Assembly (NCBI RefSeq): GCF_019511605.1
Contig: NZ_JAEUAV010000001.1
Span: 558,001 to 622,000, forward strand
Direction: 5' to 3'
DNA: 64,000 bases
From: Paraburkholderia phenoliruptrix
GTDB lineage: Bacteria; Pseudomonadota; Gammaproteobacteria; Burkholderiales; Burkholderiaceae
The notes under the pieces were generated by a model. It was given only the letters and a program-made list of their open reading frames with translations. It was not told where the DNA came from and did no database searches. Positions 1 through 9,284 of the stretch are shown piece by piece (positions within the stretch are counted from its first letter, which is position 1; each line of letters begins with the position of its first letter). Position numbers and translations under genes: made by a program.

Positions 1-218
1 CCGGCGAGGGTGGCGTCCTGATACACATTCCACCAGTCGGGATCCATCGGCGCATGCGAGGGCGCGGCAACGCGCCAATACGAATCCGTGTTCCATGTCG
101 GCGGCACCTCGGCCTGCGCTCGGGTATAGTCGGGCCCCACGGCACAGGCGGCCAGCATGACCGCGCTCGCCGCCACGGCTAGTGCAGGTGCGGCCCGGCC
201 GATGCGTGGCAGGTTCAC
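1..218 (-). CDS. RND efflux outer-membrane lipoprotein, NodT family (3' part outside window)
   Basis: Outer-membrane channel subunit of a tripartite RND pump; only the first 72 codons are in the window and the gene continues past base 1. Read from a GTG at 218, the N-terminus is basic, then hydrophobic, and ends in a lipobox LAAC with Cys at residue 25, followed by AVGPDY, the usual start of mature NodT/OprM-type proteins. A GGAGG sequence lies just upstream. The GTG start overlaps the stop of the adaptor gene in a GTGA four-base overlap, so the two are translationally coupled. It is the third gene of an operon with the permease and adaptor. The family call is secure; the substrate is unknown. 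Confidence 0.85.
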   Translation of the reverse strand, partial: MNLPRIGRAAPALAVAASAVMLAACAVGPDYTRAQAEVPPTWNTDSYWRVAAPSHAPMDPDWWNVYQDATLA

Positions 219-1438
219 GACGCCTCCTTGGCGTTCTTCTGCGGCTGCGCGATCTCGACATGGTCGCCATCCGCAATCGAATCGCTCGGGTTGATGATGA
301 CTTTGTCGTTGCCGTCGATTCCGCTTTCTATTTCGAGCGTCTGCCCGAGGTCCTGGGCGATGACGACCTTGCGCAACTGCACGTTGCCGTTCGCGTCGAC
401 CACGGCAACTCGCGGCCCCTCGGCGCGAAACAGCAAGGCATTGCCGGGCACCATCCATTGTGCTCGGGCGACGGAAGGCAGCGCGACCTGCACATATGCG
501 CCGGGACGCAGCGTATTGTCAGGGTTCGGCAAGGTCACCTCGACCTGCAACGAGCGGGTGGGCACGTCGATCGCGCCAGAAATGTGCGTGACGGTGCCAT
601 GAAACTGCTGGCCGGGCAGTTCCGCCTGCGTGACGACCACCTTCTGCCCGACCGACACATTCTGCGCATACGCCTGCGGCAACTGCACATAGACACGCAG
701 CGGGTCGGACTGCGCAAGCGCGAACAGCGCGCGGCTCGTGCCGCTGCCCGCGTCGATGAGATCGCCCACATCCACATTGCGTTGCGTGATCACGCCTGCA
801 AACGGCGCGACTATCCGCTTGAACGATTCGAGCTGGCGCAAGCGCTGCACGTTCGCGTCAGCGGCGGCGAGATTGGCGACGCCTTGCGTATAGGTACTTT
901 GCCGCTCGTCGAGCTCCTGCTGCGATACGGCATCGCGCTGACGAAGCTGCTGCCAGCGCTCGAGCGAGCTCTTCGCCAGTGCGAGACTGGAACTCGTCTG
1001 CTGGCGCTGCGCCAATGCCTGCGCGAGCTCCTGGTCGATTTCAGGCGTATCGAGTTCTGCGAGCAACTGCCCCTGCTTCACTCGCGTGCCGATATCCACA
1101 TACCAGCGCAGCAGATAGCCGGTGGAACGCGCATAGATCGGCGATTCGACGCTGCCGCGCAAGGTGCCAGGCAGTGTGGTCGTGCCGCCACCTTCGGCGG
1201 GCGTCGGGCTCACCACGTTCACGTACTGCGTGGCGTTGAGCTTCGTCGTTTGCTCGACGGCGCGGTTTTCCATGAGCCTGGCAATCACGGTACGCAACGC
1301 GCCGAGTGCGAGCAGGACCAGCACGATGCAGATGGCGATCTTCGCGCGCTTCCATTCGCGATTGCGCGGCGGCAGTGCGTGGCCGCTTTCCGTCTCTCGC
1401 GATGGAATCGCCAGCGATGCATGAGTTTTTTCGGTCAT
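215..1438 (-). CDS. RND efflux periplasmic adaptor (membrane fusion protein, HlyD/MexA family)
   Basis: Periplasmic adaptor linking the inner-membrane RND permease to the outer-membrane channel, 407 residues, normal for the family. A single membrane anchor lies at about residues 33-52 after a charged cytoplasmic N-terminus. Next come a lipoyl/barrel-sandwich half (YARSTGYLLRWYVDIG), a helical hairpin rich in Q, L and A (about 115-200), the second lipoyl half (IVAPFAGVITQRNVDVGDL) and beta-barrel strands. It follows the permease gene by 110 bases on the same strand and overlaps the NodT gene by four bases. The anchor, in place of a lipobox, resembles adaptors of the EmrA/MdtA-like group. Substrate not predictable. 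Confidence 0.9.
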   Translation of the reverse strand: MTEKTHASLAIPSRETESGHALPPRNREWKRAKIAICIVLVLLALGALRTVIARLMENRAVEQTTKLNATQYVNVVSPTPAEGGGTTTLPGTLRGSVESPIYARSTGYLLRWYVDIGTRVKQGQLLAELDTPEIDQELAQALAQRQQTSSSLALAKSSLERWQQLRQRDAVSQQELDERQSTYTQGVANLAAADANVQRLRQLESFKRIVAPFAGVITQRNVDVGDLIDAGSGTSRALFALAQSDPLRVYVQLPQAYAQNVSVGQKVVVTQAELPGQQFHGTVTHISGAIDVPTRSLQVEVTLPNPDNTLRPGAYVQVALPSVARAQWMVPGNALLFRAEGPRVAVVDANGNVQLRKVVIAQDLGQTLEIESGIDGNDKVIINPSDSIADGDHVEIAQPQKNAKEAS

Positions 1439-1548
1439 CTCAGTTAGTAAATCTCGGTTAGCCAGCTCCGTCAGTGGGGGCTGCCGTTCCTGTTCAGGTC
1501 GTCTTTCGCTGCGGGTTTCGTTGCGGGTTTCGCTCTATCAATCGAGCC

Positions 1549-4500
1549 TCAGGCCGGCGCGCCGGCGCTGCCTTCGTGATCGTTGCGCTGCCGCCGTGCG
1601 AGCCTCGTGTGAATGCCCGCGAATACGAGCGGCACGAAAAACAGCGTGGACACCGTTGCAAACAGCAATCCGCCAATCACCGCGCGGCCGAGCGGCGCGT
1701 TCTGCTCGGCGCCTTCGCCCAGACCGAGCGCCATCGGAACCATGCCGATGATCATTGCAAACGCCGTCATCAGCACTGGGCGGATGCGGCTCGCTCCCGC
1801 TTCGAGCGCGGCCGTGAGCGGCGGCGCGCCGGCCGAAAGCCGCTGTCGCGCGAACGCGACCATCAGAATGCTGTTCGCCGTGGCGACGCCCATCGTCATG
1901 ATCGCACCGGTGAGCGCAGGCACGCTCAGATGCGTGCCGGTCAGAAACAGCATCCACACAATGCCGGCGAGTGCCGCGGGCAACGCGCTCACGATAATGA
2001 GCGGATCGACCCACGACTGAAAATTCACCACGATCAGCAGATACACCAGCACGATGGCCATCGCCACGCCGAGCCCAAGGCCTATGTACGACGTGCGCAT
2101 GGTCTGCACCTGGCCGCGCACCGTGATCTGACTGCCGCGCGGCAGCGTTGCGCGGGCCTGCTGCACGAGCTTGTCGACCTGATTGGCGACGCTGCCCAGG
2201 TCGCGCTTGTCGACGCTTACATACAGGTCGATGACGGGCCGGATGTTGTAATGCGTGACCACCGCAAACTGGTTTTGCGCAGCCACGCGCACCAGGTTGC
2301 CGAGCAGCTGCGTCGGGCCCGTGGCGGCTGCCGATACCGGCGTGCGCAACAGATCGTCGATGGAAGAAATGCGGTACTGCGGCGTTTGCACCGCGACGTT
2401 GTACTCCACGCCGTTGCGGTCGTTGTACCAGAAGCCGGGCGAAGTCTGCGAGCTGCCCGATAGCGAAACCAGCAGATTTTGCGCGACGTTGCTCGCGGTG
2501 AGATTGAGCTGCTGCAAACGCGTGCGGTCCATCTGCAGGTTGATGGCGGGTTCGTCCAGTCTCTGCTGGATGTGCGTGTCGACGGTGCCCGGAATCAGAC
2601 GCACCTGCTTGAGCAGCTTGCGCGCGACTTCGAAATTGCCTTGCTGATCGGCGCCGGATATCTGCACGTCGACGGCGGCGGGCAGGCCGAAGTTGAGAAT
2701 CTGCGTGACGATGTCGGCGGGCTGGAAGAAAAACTCCACGCCCGGAAAACGCTGCGGCAGCAGAGCACGCAGCTCTTCGACGTAGCGCTGCGTAGGCTCG
2801 TGGCCTTCCTTCAGCGCGATCTGTATCTCGCCGTCGAGCGTGCCGATGGTCCCCGCGTTGCTGTATGAGAGGTTGATGCCGCTGTACGGCAAACCGAGAT
2901 TGTCGAGAATGGTGCCAAGCTCGTTTGCGGGCACCACTTCGCGAATCACCTTCTCGACTTCGTCCGCGAGACGCGCGGTTTCCTCGATGCGCGTGCCGGT
3001 CGGCGCGCGCATATGCAGGCGGATATTGCCCGCGTCGACGCTCGGGAAAAAGTCTTCGCCAAGCGCGAAGGCGAGCGCCATCGACACCACGCAGAAACCG
3101 AGAAAGATGCTGCCGAAGCGGCCGCGGCGCACCAGCAGACTGCTGAGTATCACGATATACGCGGCCCGCATGCGCTCGAAGCCATTGTCGAAACGCAGGT
3201 AAAGGCGCTGGAACAGACTCGGCTTTGCATCGGGCTTCGGCTTGTGCGCGTGGCCCATCAGCAGCATGGCGAGCGTGGGCACCAGCGTGCGCGAGAGGAT
3301 GTACGAAGCCAGCATCGCGAATACCACGGCCTCCGCGAGCGGCACGAACAGGTAGCGTGCCACGCCGGTTAGAAAGAACATCGGCACGAACACGATACAG
3401 ATGCACAGCGTGGAGACGAGCGCGGGAATCGCGATTTCGCCGGCGCCTTCGAGAATCGCATCGTGCAGATTGGTGCCCATATGCAGATGCCGCTCGATAT
3501 TCTCGATGGTCACCGTCGCGTCGTCGACGAGAATACCCACCGCCAGCGCGAGGCCGCCGAGCGTCATGATGTTGATGGTCTGCCCGAGCGCGTGCAGCGC
3601 GATCAGCGAAGAGAGAATCGACAGCGGAATAGAGATTGCGATGATGCAGGTGCTGCGCCAGTTGCCGAGAAACAGCAGGATCATCGCGGCCGTCAAGGCA
3701 GCCGCGACCAATGCCTCGCGCACCACGCCCTCGACCGCTGCCTTGACGAACACGGACTGGTCGAAAAGCGTCGTGATGTTCAGGTCCGGCGGCAAGGCCG
3801 CGCGCGCGGCGGGCAGCAAACCATGCAGCGCGTTGACGATGGAAAGCGTCGATGCACTGCCGTTCTTAAGCACCGAAATCAGCACGCCGCGATGACCGTT
3901 CTGCCGCACGATATTCGTTTGCGGCGAGAAGCCGTCGCGCACGTGAGCGACTTCGCGCAGATAGGTCGTCGCGCCGTTCACGGTGCGCACCGGAATATCG
4001 TTGAGGCCCTCCAGCGTAGACGGCGAGCCGTTCATGTTGATCGTGTATTCCTTCGGCCCGATCTTCGCTGTGCCGGTGGGCAGGATCAGGTTCTGCGCGT
4101 TGAAGGCGCTGACCACGTCGAGCGGCGTGAGGCCCTTGGCGAGCAACGCACGCGTATTGAGGTCGACGGAAATCAGCCGCGATTTGCCGCCATACGGATA
4201 TGGCACGGCCGCGCCGGGAATCGTCACGAGTTGCGGGCGCAGAAAGTTCAGCGCCGTGTCGTTGAGCTGCTGCTCGGAGAGCTTCGTGCTCGACAGACCC
4301 AGTTGAATCACCGGAATGCTCGAGGCCGAATAGCTGATGACAAGAGGCGGCGTGGCGCCGGGCGGCATCTGCTTGAGTTGGGCCTGCTCGACGGCCACGG
4401 TTTGCGCAATGGCGGTCTGGATATTCGCGTTCGGCTGCAGGAACACCTTGAGGATCGTAATGCCCGCGAGCGATTGCGACTCGATGTGCTCGATGTCATT

Positions 4501-4725
4501 CACGGTCGTGGTGAGACTGCGCTCGTTGACAGAGGCGATCCGGTGCGCCATGTCTTCGGCAGACAGGCCGTTATATGTCCAGATAATGCTGACCACCGGA
4601 ATGTTGATTTCCGGCAGTACGTCGACCGGCGTGGTGAACAGCACGAAAGGCGTCGCCAGCACGATCAGAATGGCCATTACGATGAACGTGTAAGGCCGCT
4701 TAAGCGCAACGTTGACAATCCACAT
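1549..4725 (-). CDS. RND family efflux permease (AcrB/MexB/HAE1-like)
   Basis: Proton-driven inner-membrane pump of 1058 residues, full length for the AcrB fold. It begins with the typical first transmembrane helix and the PVDVLPEINIP periplasmic entry. The proton-relay segment GILVDDATVTIENIERH carries the paired Asp residues of TM4. Two homologous halves each hold a large periplasmic loop, and the C-terminal TM block ends near FVPLVFAGIH. It is the first gene of the operon (permease, then adaptor, then outer-membrane lipoprotein); most RND operons start with the adaptor. No dedicated TetR or LysR regulator lies directly upstream. The ribosome-binding site before the ATG is weak. Likely drug or solvent efflux, unspecified. 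Confidence 0.93.
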   Translation of the reverse strand: MWIVNVALKRPYTFIVMAILIVLATPFVLFTTPVDVLPEINIPVVSIIWTYNGLSAEDMAHRIASVNERSLTTTVNDIEHIESQSLAGITILKVFLQPNANIQTAIAQTVAVEQAQLKQMPPGATPPLVISYSASSIPVIQLGLSSTKLSEQQLNDTALNFLRPQLVTIPGAAVPYPYGGKSRLISVDLNTRALLAKGLTPLDVVSAFNAQNLILPTGTAKIGPKEYTINMNGSPSTLEGLNDIPVRTVNGATTYLREVAHVRDGFSPQTNIVRQNGHRGVLISVLKNGSASTLSIVNALHGLLPAARAALPPDLNITTLFDQSVFVKAAVEGVVREALVAAALTAAMILLFLGNWRSTCIIAISIPLSILSSLIALHALGQTINIMTLGGLALAVGILVDDATVTIENIERHLHMGTNLHDAILEGAGEIAIPALVSTLCICIVFVPMFFLTGVARYLFVPLAEAVVFAMLASYILSRTLVPTLAMLLMGHAHKPKPDAKPSLFQRLYLRFDNGFERMRAAYIVILSSLLVRRGRFGSIFLGFCVVSMALAFALGEDFFPSVDAGNIRLHMRAPTGTRIEETARLADEVEKVIREVVPANELGTILDNLGLPYSGINLSYSNAGTIGTLDGEIQIALKEGHEPTQRYVEELRALLPQRFPGVEFFFQPADIVTQILNFGLPAAVDVQISGADQQGNFEVARKLLKQVRLIPGTVDTHIQQRLDEPAINLQMDRTRLQQLNLTASNVAQNLLVSLSGSSQTSPGFWYNDRNGVEYNVAVQTPQYRISSIDDLLRTPVSAAATGPTQLLGNLVRVAAQNQFAVVTHYNIRPVIDLYVSVDKRDLGSVANQVDKLVQQARATLPRGSQITVRGQVQTMRTSYIGLGLGVAMAIVLVYLLIVVNFQSWVDPLIIVSALPAALAGIVWMLFLTGTHLSVPALTGAIMTMGVATANSILMVAFARQRLSAGAPPLTAALEAGASRIRPVLMTAFAMIIGMVPMALGLGEGAEQNAPLGRAVIGGLLFATVSTLFFVPLVFAGIHTRLARRQRNDHEGSAGAPA

Positions 4726-4873
4726 GAAACGCGCCTGAGTGAAGTGCGGGTGACTGCAAGTGAGCAGAGGGACGGTGAACTGGCGCTTATGCTAGATCGC
4801 TCGTCCCAACACCTGCATGGCGCGAAAATGGCACGCTTGTCAGGAAGGATTTTGTAAGGAAAAAGCCTTGCAA

Positions 4874-4910
4874 GGCGGCCGTGCGCAAGCGTAGGCCGCC
4901 ATTTTTATTT
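4874..4910. terminator. Stem-loop terminator between VOC gene and RND operon
   Basis: A 7-bp perfect stem (4874-4880 with 4894-4900) and 13-base loop. A T-rich stretch (4901-4910) follows on the plus strand, and a weaker T-run lies a few bases beyond the stem on the minus strand. It sits downstream of the VOC gene (minus) and upstream of the RND operon, so it should insulate the two. Confidence 0.5.
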
Positions 4911-4937
4911 CAGTTTGCCTACGGATTTGGTGCGCTT

Positions 4938-5372
4938 TTACTTCGCGAACAGCGACGCCATGTCGGCAAACGCCTTGAATTCCAGTGCGTTGCCCGACGG
5001 GTCGAGGAAGAACATGGTGGCCTGTTCGCCTACTTCGCCCTTGAAACGCACGTGCGGCTCGATGATGAAGTCGATGCCCGCCTGTTGCAGCTTGTCGGCC
5101 GCAGCCTGCCATTGCTCCATGGAAAGCACGGCGCCGAAGTGGCGCACCGGCACGGCGTCGCCGTCCACCTTGCTGGTTTGCCGGTGGCCGACCTCTTCCG
5201 GCGCAAGATGCGCGACGATCTGGTGCCCGTAGAAATTGAAGTCGACCCACTGCTCTGAGCTACGGCCTTCGGGACAGCCGAGCAGTTCGCCGTAGAACTC
5301 GCGCGCGGCGGCAAGGCTGTGGACGGGAAACGCCAGATGGAACGGCGGCAACGCGGTTTGAGTGACGCTCAT
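4938..5372 (-). CDS. VOC family (glyoxalase/dioxygenase fold) protein
   Basis: A 144-residue vicinal-oxygen-chelate protein. The opening [23 protein letters not shown] is the typical first beta-alpha-beta unit, with a metal-ligand candidate His at the start of strand one. Further candidates are His50 (GHQIVAHL) and the C-terminal [15 protein letters not shown], whose Glu closes the metal site. Members act on small organics by isomerisation, ring cleavage or drug binding; this one resembles the widespread dioxygenase-like bacterial VOC proteins of unassigned substrate. It is divergent from a LysR regulator with 149 bases between, so it may be that regulator's target. Confidence 0.85.
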   Translation of the reverse strand: MSVTQTALPPFHLAFPVHSLAAAREFYGELLGCPEGRSSEQWVDFNFYGHQIVAHLAPEEVGHRQTSKVDGDAVPVRHFGAVLSMEQWQAAADKLQQAGIDFIIEPHVRFKGEVGEQATMFFLDPSGNALEFKAFADMASLFAK

Positions 5373-5521
5373 GATGAAAGGGACTCGCTGTGAGTAATGC
5401 GGTTGACGGATAAGGCGCTTCGTTACGGCGCTTGCTTTCCGCCAAGTCTAACTACAAGAAAAAATGATGGAAAACGATATATATTGGAGCTGACCACCAC
5501 CGAAATCGATCAATCGAAAAC

Positions 5522-6397
5522 ATGCTTGCCGAGCTCCGAACCCTGATTGCCGTCAGCCAGTACGGTACGTTTTCCTCCGCCGGTGCGCGCATCGGACTCA
5601 CTCAATCCGCAGTGAGCGCGCAAATGCAGCGCCTCGAGGACGAGCTCGGATTTGCGCTCTTCGACCGCACCGGCCGCTCGGCGACGCTCAACGATGCCGG
5701 GCGCGAAACGCTCGCGCTCGCCGAGGAAATTATCGCGATGTACGCGCGCCTCTCCGAGCGCGGCGCGGTCGCGGCGGAGAGCGGCATGCTGCGCGTGGGC
5801 GCGATCGCATCGGCGCAAGTGTCGTTTCTCGCCGACGCACTGGCACGTTTTCGCGAGGACCGTCCAGGCTGGCGCATTCGCGTGGTGCCTGGCGTATCGC
5901 TCAATCTGCTCGGCCAGGTGGACTCGGGCGAGCTCGATCTTGCCGTCATCATCAAGCCGCCGTTTGCCTTGCCCTCCGAACTGGAATGGCGCACGCTCGT
6001 CACCGAACCGTTCGTGCTGCTGGTGCCGAAAACGCTCGCGCGCGGCAAGCGCTCGTGGCGCGAGCTGCTCAAAAGCGAGCCGTTTATCCGCTATGACCGC
6101 ACTTCGTTCGGCGGGCGGCTCGTCGAGCGCTTTTTGCGGCGCGCGCGGCTCAACGTACAGGACGTGCTGGAACTCGACGAACTGCAGGCTATCGCACAAC
6201 TGGTCGCGCGCGGTGTCGGCGTGGCGCTGATACCGGACACCGCCGGCCTCGGCAAGTGGCCCGCCGGCGTGGCCGCGTTACCGCTGGATGAGGCGACCTT
6301 TCACCGCGAGATCGGGCTCGTGCAGCGCCCACGCCACAATCGGCAAGCGGTGGCCGAAGCGTTGGCCGAGTGCATTGGGGGCGCGGCGCGGCAGTGA
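5522..6397 (+). CDS. LysR-family transcriptional regulator
   Basis: A 291-residue LysR protein. The N-terminal winged helix-turn-helix covers about residues 1-60 (FSSAGARIGLTQSAVSAQMQRLE, LFDRTGRSATL); a periplasmic-binding-like effector domain follows from about residue 90. It is divergent from the VOC gene, the usual layout for a LysR regulator and its target. There is no good Shine-Dalgarno before the ATG, and the upstream sequence is A/T-rich (about 5460-5490), consistent with a promoter. The effector is unknown. The stop is followed 18 bases later by an 8-bp tandem array. Confidence 0.9.
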   Translation: MLAELRTLIAVSQYGTFSSAGARIGLTQSAVSAQMQRLEDELGFALFDRTGRSATLNDAGRETLALAEEIIAMYARLSERGAVAAESGMLRVGAIASAQVSFLADALARFREDRPGWRIRVVPGVSLNLLGQVDSGELDLAVIIKPPFALPSELEWRTLVTEPFVLLVPKTLARGKRSWRELLKSEPFIRYDRTSFGGRLVERFLRRARLNVQDVLELDELQAIAQLVARGVGVALIPDTAGLGKWPAGVAALPLDEATFHREIGLVQRPRHNRQAVAEALAECIGGAARQ

Positions 6398-6415
6398 GGG
6401 CGGCTGGGCTGTCGG

Positions 6416-6495
6416 GCCGTTGAGCCGTTGAGCCGTTGAGCCGTTGAGCCGTTGAGCCGTTGAGCCGTTGAGCCGTTGAGCCGTTGAGCCGTTGA
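6416..6495. repeat. Ten perfect copies of an 8-bp tandem repeat (GCCGTTGA)
   Basis: Ten uninterrupted identical 8-base units (80 bp) start 18 bases after the lysR stop and end about 150 bases before the lysE-type gene. The unit length is not a multiple of three, so copy changes inside a reading frame would shift frame, but no supported gene crosses it. Perfect identity suggests recent slippage and copy-number variability. Confidence 0.97.
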
Positions 6496-6648
6496 GCTAG
6501 CGTAACGCTGTAGCGCTTCTGCCTCTTCTGCCCATCTCCACCTCAACCGCCGAATTGTGCCGACCGACACTCGCGCAACTGTATCTGTGCGCTCGCCACG
6601 GCAGCGCGCAGAATCGTCATTCCCTGCCCGCGTGCGAGCTTCGAGCCC

Positions 6649-7287
6649 ATGACGCCCACCGCCTTTCTCACCGCCGACGTTCTGATCGCCTACAGCGCCT
6701 ACTTCGTCGGCACGGCGAGTCCCGGTCCGAGCAATCTGGCCATCATGTCCCTCGCAATGAGCGCGGGCCGCCGCCCAGCGCTCACGTTTGCATTGGGCGT
6801 CGTGTCGGGCTCGTTTTTCTGGGCGCTGCTTGCGTCACTCGGGTTGTCGGCGGTGCTGGCCGCTTACTCGGAGTGCCTCGTCGCCATCAAGATCGCAGGC
6901 GGGCTTTATCTGCTGTGGCTCGGCTTCAAATCGGCGCGATCGGCGTTTGCCCCGGCGAACTTGCCGCATGCGCACGCGCGAGCGGACGAACCGCTCAAGC
7001 GGCTATATCTGCGCGGCCTGCTGCTGCATCTCACCAACCCAAAGGCCATTCTGGTGTGGATGTCCATCGTGTCGCTCGCCATGTCGCCGGCGGGCGGCGG
7101 CACGCATACCGCGCCCGTGGTGCTGGGCTGCATGTGCATCGGCGTGTCGGTGTTTAGCAGCTATGCACTGCTGTTTTCGACGGCATCGGCGCGCCGGGCT
7201 TACATGGCGGTCCGCCGCTGGCTCGACGGCTCACTCGCAATCATGTTCGGCATTGCCGGCATCAAATTGCTGAGTTCGAAAACTTAG
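6649..7287 (+). CDS. LysE/RhtB family amino-acid exporter
   Basis: A 212-residue inner-membrane exporter with six predicted membrane segments. The family signature GTASPGPSNLAIMSLAMSAG (about residues 21-40) matches the conserved G-x-x-x-GPGP-like loop of RhtB/LysE translocators. The NPKAILVWMSIV motif in the middle of the protein is also characteristic. It is expected to export amino acids or derivatives such as homoserine/threonine; the substrate cannot be read from sequence. It converges on the SulP gene, with only six bases between the stops and no room for a separate terminator. Confidence 0.9.
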   Translation: MTPTAFLTADVLIAYSAYFVGTASPGPSNLAIMSLAMSAGRRPALTFALGVVSGSFFWALLASLGLSAVLAAYSECLVAIKIAGGLYLLWLGFKSARSAFAPANLPHAHARADEPLKRLYLRGLLLHLTNPKAILVWMSIVSLAMSPAGGGTHTAPVVLGCMCIGVSVFSSYALLFSTASARRAYMAVRRWLDGSLAIMFGIAGIKLLSSKT

Positions 7288-7293
7288 AGCGCG

Positions 7294-9018
7294 CTATTTG
7301 CTGACTGGGTCCGCCACTTCTGCGGCACGCAGCGCTTCGTGCAAGGTGCCGAAAATACAGCTTGTGCCGACAATCGGCGTAATGCCGTGTCGGTCCATGT
7401 CGGCGCGCAGATAGCGGTTCACGCGCGCGAAAATGACCTTGATGCCGCTGCGTTGCAACAGGCGGCACAACTCGCCGACGGAGCGCGCCGCCGAATAATC
7501 GAGGTCCGTAATCGCGCTTGCGTCGATCACGAACCAGCGCACCTTGCTTGGCGCGTGCTCGATCAGGTTGCGCGTATCGTCGACGAAAAAATGGTCGTTT
7601 GCATAGAACAGGTCCGCCCCGAAGCGATACACGATGAGCCCCGGCGCGGTCTGCGTGCCGGCAACGGCGGGCACCGGCACCCACATGCCGTCGTCGCCCG
7701 GCGCGAGAATCATCGTATGCGGGCGGTAGCTGTGGCGCACGTGCCGCAGCAGCGACACGGCCACCGCAATCAGAATGCCGTGCTCTACGCCGATCAGCAC
7801 CACGGCTGCGGCAGTGAATACAGCGAGTGCGAATTCGCCCGGACTTTCGCGGCGAATTGCAAACAGCGTCTTCAGGTCGACGAGGCCCACGGCAATCGTG
7901 AATACGATGCTCGCCAGAATGCAGCGCGGCAGATGCTGCAGAAAGCGGCTGAAAAACAGCAGCACGACAACCACCACCAGCGCGAACACAATCTGCGCGA
8001 ACTGGCTGCGCGTGCCGGCGCGGTCGGCCATTGCCGTCTGCGTCGGACTGCCGTTCACCACAAAGGCTCCGGAAAACGCGGCTGCGGCGTTGGCCGCCGC
8101 AATGCCCAGCAAATCCCGATTGGTGTCGGCCGCTTCATGATGCCGCTCGGCGAATACGCGGCTCGCGGCGGCGCTCTGTGCGACGATCATCACGAAACAC
8201 GAGGCGGCAACCGGCACGAGATCGAGAAACTGTTGCCACGTAACCGAAGGCACGCGCAGCGCGGGCAGCCCGCCCGCCACCGGACCCAGCACGGCAATGC
8301 CATGCGAGGCCCAACCGTACATGTCGCTCGCAGCGATTCCCGCCACGACGGCAATCAACGGCACCGGCAGGCGCGGCAAGACGCGTTTGCAAAACAGCAC
8401 GGCGGCCACGACGAGAACGGAAACGAGCAGCGTCGGCACATTTACTTGTGCGGCCTCGCGCACCACAAGAAGCAGTTGGTCGGTGCTGCGCGCCGCATGA
8501 CCGGGTAGCCCGAGCATATCGCCCAGCATCGCGATACCGACCTGCACCCCGACTCCTGCGAGAAAGCCCACCAGCACCGTGCGCGACAGGAAGTCGGCGA
8601 GAAAGCCCAGTTTGAAAATACGCGCGACGAGCAGCAGCACGGCGGTCAGCAACGCGACCATTGCGGCAAGCGACGCATAATCGGCGCTCGAAATGCTTGC
8701 CATGCTCGACACACGGCTCGCGAAGATGGTGGCGGTGGCGGAATCGGCGGCGACCACGAGGTGCCGCGACGCGCCGAACAACGCGAATGCGAGAAGCGGC
8801 AGAAAGACGGTGTAAAGGCCCGTAACGGCAGGCATGCCGGCAATGCGGGCGTAACCGAGCACCTGAGGAATGTCCATCGCCGCGAGCTGTACACCCGCCA
8901 GCGCGTCGCGCCATGCAGCGGCGCGGCTCAACGGCAGCACGCCCTTGAGCACACCGGCGCACACCGTCATCTTGAGCAGGTCCGCCCGCACCGTCCAATT
9001 CGCCAGAAAGTCTCGCAT
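7294..9018 (-). CDS. SulP-family inorganic anion transporter with C-terminal STAS domain
   Basis: A 574-residue SLC26/SulP transporter. The N-terminal half contains about 12 membrane segments, starting with the family's substrate-binding region (AAMDIPQVLGYARIAGMPAVTGLYTVFLP) and continuing through GSPTQTAMADRAGTRSQ. A cytoplasmic STAS domain occupies about residues 440-565, with the conserved DASAITDLDYSAARSV loop. Members carry sulfate, bicarbonate or dicarboxylates. No carbonic anhydrase or sulfate-assimilation gene is adjacent, so the anion stays open. It converges on the LysE gene. The start ATG lacks a strong ribosome-binding site. Confidence 0.92.
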   Translation of the reverse strand: MRDFLANWTVRADLLKMTVCAGVLKGVLPLSRAAAWRDALAGVQLAAMDIPQVLGYARIAGMPAVTGLYTVFLPLLAFALFGASRHLVVAADSATATIFASRVSSMASISSADYASLAAMVALLTAVLLLVARIFKLGFLADFLSRTVLVGFLAGVGVQVGIAMLGDMLGLPGHAARSTDQLLLVVREAAQVNVPTLLVSVLVVAAVLFCKRVLPRLPVPLIAVVAGIAASDMYGWASHGIAVLGPVAGGLPALRVPSVTWQQFLDLVPVAASCFVMIVAQSAAASRVFAERHHEAADTNRDLLGIAAANAAAAFSGAFVVNGSPTQTAMADRAGTRSQFAQIVFALVVVVVLLFFSRFLQHLPRCILASIVFTIAVGLVDLKTLFAIRRESPGEFALAVFTAAAVVLIGVEHGILIAVAVSLLRHVRHSYRPHTMILAPGDDGMWVPVPAVAGTQTAPGLIVYRFGADLFYANDHFFVDDTRNLIEHAPSKVRWFVIDASAITDLDYSAARSVGELCRLLQRSGIKVIFARVNRYLRADMDRHGITPIVGTSCIFGTLHEALRAAEVADPVSK

Positions 9019-9167
9019 ACGCGATGCCGCTTCAAACCCAGGTTATTGCGCATCGTGCCGTGACACGGCACATCAACGCAAGACCTGCGGCCCCGCACGG
9101 CGATGCGGGAAGGCAACTGCCGGCTCCATTCGGCTGCCGGCTGTGCGCGAAATTGCGACGTTGAAGA

Positions 9168-9284
9168 TCAACGCTTGAAGTGACCTGTCTGCGGATCGAC
9201 ATGCCGCGCGAAACCGAAGAGCGCCGCAATGCAGATCGGACAGGCGATGAAGAAAACGGCCAACATCCCGCACCCCGTAACCAT
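9168..9284 (-). CDS. Possible 38-residue membrane peptide
   Basis: Short reading frame in the 560-base space between the SulP and DUF2252 genes. It starts with MVTGCGMLAVFFIACPICIA, a single hydrophobic helix with three cysteines, and ends in a polar basic tail (HVDPQTGHFKR). The hydrophobic core and charged C-terminus look like a bacterial small membrane protein. No convincing Shine-Dalgarno precedes the ATG, and an internal ATG at codon 7 is an alternative. Function unknown. The rest of this gap (9019-9167, 9285-9578) shows nothing clear. Confidence 0.35.
   Translation of the reverse strand: MVTGCGMLAVFFIACPICIAALFGFARHVDPQTGHFKR

Noticed and set aside
1474..2463. Long plus-strand open frame (329 codons) opposite the RND permease gene
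   Set aside because: Antisense shadow of a conserved gene in high-GC DNA; its product is rich in Arg, His and Ala with no recognisable fold.
3463..4857. 464-codon plus-strand open frame opposite the RND permease
   Set aside because: Same reason: composition typical of antisense frames, no start signal, overlaps a full-length AcrB-type gene.
6301..6570. Minus-strand frame encoding an eight-residue repeat peptide
   Set aside because: It arises simply from translating the 8-bp DNA array, which is open in several frames.
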